This document shows positions 60,209 through 64,000 of a stretch of DNA of 64,000 nucleotides, in pieces. The translations under genes and the position numbers were made by a program. Within the stretch, counting starts at the first letter, position 1. Each line of letters starts with the position of its first letter. The notes beneath the pieces were generated by a model, which saw only the letters and a list, made by a program, of their open reading frames with translations, searched no databases and was not told where the DNA came from. Location: positions 310,001-374,000 of the forward strand of contig NZ_FMUJ01000005.1 in NCBI RefSeq assembly GCF_900100965.1. Reading direction: 5' to 3'. The stretch is from Variovorax sp. EL159 (GTDB lineage Bacteria > Pseudomonadota > Gammaproteobacteria > Burkholderiales > Burkholderiaceae_C).

Positions 60209-61156
60209 ATGAAAACCAGTCCTTCCGCCGACAACCCCTGGGCACAGCGCATCGGGCGGGTCGCCCTTACCGTGGTCGTGGTGGCCGCGGCCGTCTGGGC
60301 CGGCTTCAGGCTCTGGGACCACTACGAACTCGCACCGTGGACGCGCGACGGCCGCGTGCGCGCCAACGTGGTTCAGATCGCGCCCGATGTCTCGGGCCTC
60401 GTCACCGCCGTGCCGATCCAGGACAACCAGTCGGTCGCGGCCGGCACGCTGCTGTTCGAGGTCGACCGCGCGCGCTACGACCTTGCGGTGCGTCAGGCCC
60501 AGGCCGCACTGGCCGCCCAGCGCGCCATGAGCGCGCAGGTGCAGCGCGAGAACGCGCGCAACGCCGGCCTGGACGATCTGGTCTCGAAGGAGTCGCGTGA
60601 GCAGACGCGCTCGCGCGTCGAGCAGATGCAGGCCGCCGTCGCGCAGGCCGAAGTGGCGCTCGATTCGGCCCGCCTCAACCTGCAGCGCGCCCAGGTGCGC
60701 GCGCCAGCCGACGGCCTCGTCACCAACCTCGACCTGCGCCAGGGCAGCTACGCTGCCGCCGGGCATCCGGTGCTCGCGCTGGTCGATGCCCGGTCGTTCT
60801 ACGTCGAAGGCTACTTCGAAGAAACCAAGCTGCCGCGCATCCACCTCGGCGACCGCGTGCGTGTGACGCCGATGGGTGGCGGCGCAGTCATCGAAGGCGC
60901 GGTCGACAGCGTGGCCGCCGGCATTGCCGACCGCGACCGCTCCACCAGCGCCAACCTGCTGCCCAGCGTGAACCCGACCTTCAACTGGGTGCGGCTTGCG
61001 CAGCGCATTCCGGTGCGCATCAAGCTCGACCCGCTGCCGCAAGGCGCGCGGCTGGTCGCGGGCCAGACCGTGACCGTGCAGGTGCTGGAGAACAAGGCCG
61101 CGCGCAGCGCGTCGGCTCCCACGCTCGCACCCGCAGCCGAACCGCAGAAGGGATGA
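60209..61156 (+). CDS. HlyD-family periplasmic adaptor (AaeA-like)
   Basis: A 315-residue membrane-fusion protein: one N-terminal span (IGRVALTVVVVAAAVWAGFR), a lipoyl half (VRANVVQIAPDVSGLVTAVP, DNQSVAAGTLLFEVD), a helical hairpin (about 85-140) and the second lipoyl half (VRAPADGLVTNLDLRQGSY). It should bridge the inner-membrane FUSC protein and the outer-membrane NodT factor. It overlaps the next gene by four bases. Confidence 0.93.
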   Translation: MKTSPSADNPWAQRIGRVALTVVVVAAAVWAGFRLWDHYELAPWTRDGRVRANVVQIAPDVSGLVTAVPIQDNQSVAAGTLLFEVDRARYDLAVRQAQAALAAQRAMSAQVQRENARNAGLDDLVSKESREQTRSRVEQMQAAVAQAEVALDSARLNLQRAQVRAPADGLVTNLDLRQGSYAAAGHPVLALVDARSFYVEGYFEETKLPRIHLGDRVRVTPMGGGAVIEGAVDSVAAGIADRDRSTSANLLPSVNPTFNWVRLAQRIPVRIKLDPLPQGARLVAGQTVTVQVLENKAARSASAPTLAPAAEPQKG

Positions 61157-62634
61157 ACGCCATGCCCCGCTTCGCTTTCCGAATCGCGTCGCTGGCCGTC
61201 GCGGCCGGCCTCGCGGCCTGCGCGGCGGTCGGCCCCGACTATCGCCAGCCGCCCGAGGCGCTGGCCAGCCAGAGCGCCGCCGCACGGCCCTTTGCCGAAG
61301 GGCCCGCGAACGCCGCGCCGCTGCCCGCGCACTGGTGGCGCCTGTACCACGACCCGCTGCTCGACCGGCTGGTGGCGCAGGCCCTCGCGCACAACACCGA
61401 CCTGCGGCAGGCCGTGGCGAACCTCGAACGCGAGCGCGCCATCGACGACGAAGTGGCCGGCGCCAAGTACCCCACGCTGGGTGTGAACGGCGGCCCGTCC
61501 TACGGCCACGTGTCCGGCCTGTCGCTGGTCAAGCCGGGCTACGAGCCGCCCAACACCTTCAACTACGGCGTCGCGGCCTCGCTGTCGTACCAGGTCGATC
61601 TGTTCGGCCAGATCCGCCGTGCCATCGAGGCATCCGCTGCCAGCACCGAGGCAGCCGAAGCCGCGCTCGACCTCGTGCGCGTGAACGTGGCCGCCGGCAC
61701 CGCGCGCGCCTACGCCGAAGCCTGCTCGACGGGCCTGCGCCTGCAGATCGCGCAGAAGTCCGTGGCGTTGCAGCAGGACGCTGTGAACGTCACCGACCGC
61801 CTGCAGCGCGCGGGCCGCGCCGGCGCCATCGACGGTGGTCGCGCACGTGCGCAGTTGCAGCAACTGAACGCCGCGTTGCCGCCGCTGAAGGCCCAGCGGC
61901 AGGGCGCGCTCTACCGCCTTGCCACGCTGACCGGTGCACTGCCGCAAGACTTTCCGCGCGAGGTGGCCGACTGCACCGTGCCGCCGCGCGTGGCCGGCAC
62001 GCTGCCGGTGGGCGATGGCGCGGCGCTGCTGCGTCGCCGCCCCGACATCCGCCAGGCCGAGCGCAGCCTTGCCGCATCCACCGCGCGCATCGGCGTGGCC
62101 ACGGCCGACCTCTATCCGAAGGTGACGCTGGGGCTCTCGGGCTCTTCCGTCGGCCACGCCAACGACTTCGGCGGCAAGGACGCCTTCGCATGGAGCCTGG
62201 GCCCGCTGATCTCCTGGACCATTCCGAACACCGGCGTCGTCCAGTCGCACATCGCGCAGGCCGAGGCCGGCACGCGCGCTGCGCTCGCCAAGTTCGACGG
62301 CACCGTGCTGACCGCCTTGCGCGAAACCGAAACCGCGCTCGGCACCTACGCCCGCGAACTCGATCGTCGCGCCGCGCTGCAGGCCTCGCGCGACGAAAGC
62401 GCCAAGGTCGCCGCGCAGGCCCGCCAGCTCTACAGGAATGGCCGCACCGCCTACCTCGATGCGCTCGATGCCGAGCGCTCGCTGGCCGCCAGCGATGCCG
62501 CCCTCGCGGCCAGCGAGGCGCAACTGGCCGACGACCAGGTCGTGCTGTTCATGGCACTCGGCGGCGGGTGGGAGCCCGAGGAGGGCAATGCCCGCCTCGC
62601 GCAGGACGCCGGATCGACGACCACGAAGCAATGA
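61153..62634 (+). CDS. NodT-family outer-membrane efflux lipoprotein
   Basis: A TolC-like channel of the RND/NodT family, 493 residues. Lipobox with Cys23 (GLAACAAVGPDY), two copies of the outer membrane efflux domain with coiled-coil stretches (about 70-260 and 285-470), and the typical RRRPDIRQAERSLAASTARI junction. It overlaps the HlyD stop and the MFS start by four bases each, so the operon is tightly coupled. Confidence 0.94.
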   Translation: MNAMPRFAFRIASLAVAAGLAACAAVGPDYRQPPEALASQSAAARPFAEGPANAAPLPAHWWRLYHDPLLDRLVAQALAHNTDLRQAVANLERERAIDDEVAGAKYPTLGVNGGPSYGHVSGLSLVKPGYEPPNTFNYGVAASLSYQVDLFGQIRRAIEASAASTEAAEAALDLVRVNVAAGTARAYAEACSTGLRLQIAQKSVALQQDAVNVTDRLQRAGRAGAIDGGRARAQLQQLNAALPPLKAQRQGALYRLATLTGALPQDFPREVADCTVPPRVAGTLPVGDGAALLRRRPDIRQAERSLAASTARIGVATADLYPKVTLGLSGSSVGHANDFGGKDAFAWSLGPLISWTIPNTGVVQSHIAQAEAGTRAALAKFDGTVLTALRETETALGTYARELDRRAALQASRDESAKVAAQARQLYRNGRTAYLDALDAERSLAASDAALAASEAQLADDQVVLFMALGGGWEPEEGNARLAQDAGSTTTKQ

Positions 62635-63851
62635 GCGCGACCCCCGCGCCCGCACGCAGGCCGCACGCGCCGCTGTGGCTGCTCGCGCTGGTCACCTTCA
62701 GCGGCACGCTGGCCATGCACATCTTCGTGCCGGCCCTGCCCATTGCCGCGAAGAACCTCGGCGCCGGCATGGGTGCCATGCAGATGACGGTGAGCCTCTA
62801 CATCTTCGGCCTCGCGGTGGGGCAACTGGTGTACGGGCCGTTGGCCGATCGCTTCGGGCGGCGGCCCGTGCTGCTCTGCGGCTTGGGCCTGTACTGCGTT
62901 GCGGGGTTGGTCGCGGCGCTCGCGCCCGACGTGCATGCGCTCATCACCGCGCGGCTGTTCCAGGCGATGGGCGGCTGCGCCGGCCTCGTGCTGGGCCGCA
63001 GCATCGTGCGCGACACCGCGGAGCCGAAAGAGGCCACGCGGCGCCTTGCGTTGATGAACCTGATGGTGACCATCGGCCCCAGCCTCGCACCGCTGATCGG
63101 TGGCGCGCTGGCCACCGCGCTCGGGTGGCGTTCGATCTTCTACGCGCTGTTCGCGCTCGGTGCCATCGGCTTTCTCTTCACGTGGCGCCTGCTGCCCGAG
63201 ACCGGCGCGCCCGGCACGGCCGTCAAGGCCAGGGACCTGGCACGCAACTACGGCAAGCTGCTGGCCTCGCCGGCCTTTCTTGGCTTCTCGGTGGGCGGCG
63301 GCTGCGCCACCACGTCGATGTACGCCTTCATCGCTTCCGCGCCCTTCATCTTTGTGGACCAGCTGCACCGCCCCGCGCACGAAGCCGGCATCTACCTTGC
63401 CATTCTTGTGTCGGGCGTGTGGCTCGGCAGCTTTCTCACCAGCCACCTGATCTCGCGCGTGCGCGTCGACCGGCTGATGGTCCGCTCGAACGCGCTGAGC
63501 GTGGCCGCGGCCTTCGTGCTGCTCGGCGCGGCACTGGCGGACCATCTCTCGGTGCCGCTGATCGTCGGCTGCATGTTCCTCTTCACCGTCGGCGCGGGCA
63601 TGGCCTCGCCGGCCGCGCTGACGCAGGCGATCAGCGTCAATCCACAGGTCATCGGCTCGGCTTCGGGCCTTTACGGCTTCACGCAGATGGCCGTGGGCGC
63701 ACTCTGCACGGCACTCGCCGGCATGGGCCACCGCAACCCCGCGCTGGCGTCGGCCATCGTGCTGGCCGGGGCCGGCATCGTGGCGCAGTTGTCGTTTGCC
63801 GTGGCGCTGCGCACGCAGCGGCGCGAGGCGGCCGCGAGGCTCAGCGCGTAA
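62631..63851 (+). CDS. Bcr/CflA-family MFS drug exporter
   Basis: A 406-residue major facilitator with twelve hydrophobic spans: LWLLALVTFSGTLAMHIFVP, the motif A loop YGPLADRFGRRPVLLCGLGL, and the GRSIVRDTAEPKEATRRLAL segment typical of the Bcr/CflA subfamily. Added to the FUSC/HlyD/NodT system it gives the operon two inner-membrane exporters, perhaps for different steps or substrates. Its stop overlaps the end of a convergent gene. Confidence 0.93.
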   Translation: MSATPAPARRPHAPLWLLALVTFSGTLAMHIFVPALPIAAKNLGAGMGAMQMTVSLYIFGLAVGQLVYGPLADRFGRRPVLLCGLGLYCVAGLVAALAPDVHALITARLFQAMGGCAGLVLGRSIVRDTAEPKEATRRLALMNLMVTIGPSLAPLIGGALATALGWRSIFYALFALGAIGFLFTWRLLPETGAPGTAVKARDLARNYGKLLASPAFLGFSVGGGCATTSMYAFIASAPFIFVDQLHRPAHEAGIYLAILVSGVWLGSFLTSHLISRVRVDRLMVRSNALSVAAAFVLLGAALADHLSVPLIVGCMFLFTVGAGMASPAALTQAISVNPQVIGSASGLYGFTQMAVGALCTALAGMGHRNPALASAIVLAGAGIVAQLSFAVALRTQRREAAARLSA

Positions 63852-64000
63852 AGAGCCAGCCGCCCTTGGGCTGGCGCATCAGCTCGTGCCGCTTGATGGC
63901 GCGCTCTTCGCCGTCGTCGCCCACGTAGACCACATCGAAGCGCAGCAGCTTCGGCGAGACCATCTTCCAGTTCTGGATGCGCTTGACGGTCACGCAGGCC
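63841..64000 (-). CDS. Hypothetical protein (partial, N-terminus beyond window)
   Basis: The minus strand stays open from 64000 to a TGA at 63841-63843. The last residues are KLLRFDVVYVGDDGEERAIK, then RHELMRQPKGGWLFTR. I do not recognise a family from this fragment. Its 3' end overlaps the MFS gene stop by 11 bases, in convergent orientation. Confidence 0.6.
   Translation of the reverse strand, partial: ACVTVKRIQNWKMVSPKLLRFDVVYVGDDGEERAIKRHELMRQPKGGWLFTR

Overview
The window is GC-rich, densely packed DNA typical of a soil or rhizosphere betaproteobacterium. Gene content (Bug-type tripartite tricarboxylate receptors, TRAP transporters, many LysR regulators, beta-oxidation clusters, a class A RNase P RNA, ECF sigma beside pyrC) suggests Burkholderiales, family Comamonadaceae, most likely Variovorax. 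This assignment is from recognition only; no database search was possible.

Layout. 1-7467: an amidase (runs off the left edge), a HypT-like LysR regulator, aspartate ammonia-lyase behind a leader terminator, and a complete glutamate/aspartate ABC importer (gltIJKL), together an acidic amino acid uptake and deamination block. 7540-14254: exported nucleoside hydrolase, a dienelactone hydrolase plus tautomerase pair with a divergent DJ-1/AraC regulator, and a dctQ-dctM-dctP TRAP transporter. 14408-19327: an accessory island of visibly lower GC lying between two copies of a palindromic interspersed repeat. It carries a HigB-like toxin, a HigA-type HTH protein fused to an ImmA/IrrE metallopeptidase and, convergent with these, a three-gene cassette: DUF4031 protein, a thymidylate-synthase-fold enzyme with the dCMP-type Asp in place of the dUMP-selecting Asn, and an alpha-glutamyl/putrescinyl-thymine pyrophosphorylase clade 3-like protein. 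This looks like a nucleotide or DNA base hypermodification system and is the most interesting part of the window.

19363-34027: twelve co-directional genes for CoA-dependent degradation of a carboxylic acid (nitronate monooxygenase, etfAB, two solute receptors, acyl-CoA synthetase, CoA transferase, enoyl-CoA hydratase, two acyl-CoA dehydrogenases, thiolase, FadB-type fusion) with a divergent LysR regulator and a perfect palindrome between them. 35089-45518: a tandem sensor-domain diguanylate cyclase, a YbhB-like lipoprotein, a Rieske protein, a papain-like protease, a chain of overlapping genes (DUF2892, ECF sigma, pyrC, NYN-OST-HTH, DUF3025), an IgaA-like membrane protein and htpX. 45624-53812: ProQ/FinO chaperone, flavin reductase, XAC2610-like protein, VUT transporter, FAD oxidoreductase, cysK, a TehA-family channel with divergent AraC regulator, and a Tat-exported MsrB. 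54026-64000: a lipoprotein with duplicated molybdopterin-oxidoreductase-like domains, an EamA exporter with divergent AraC regulator, the RNase P RNA gene, and a MarR-controlled efflux operon (FUSC, DUF1656, HlyD, NodT outer membrane factor, Bcr/CflA MFS). A further gene enters from the right edge.

Most long alternative-frame reading frames here are GC-driven shadows and are omitted. No tRNA, 5S/16S/23S rRNA, CRISPR array, transposase or integrase was seen.
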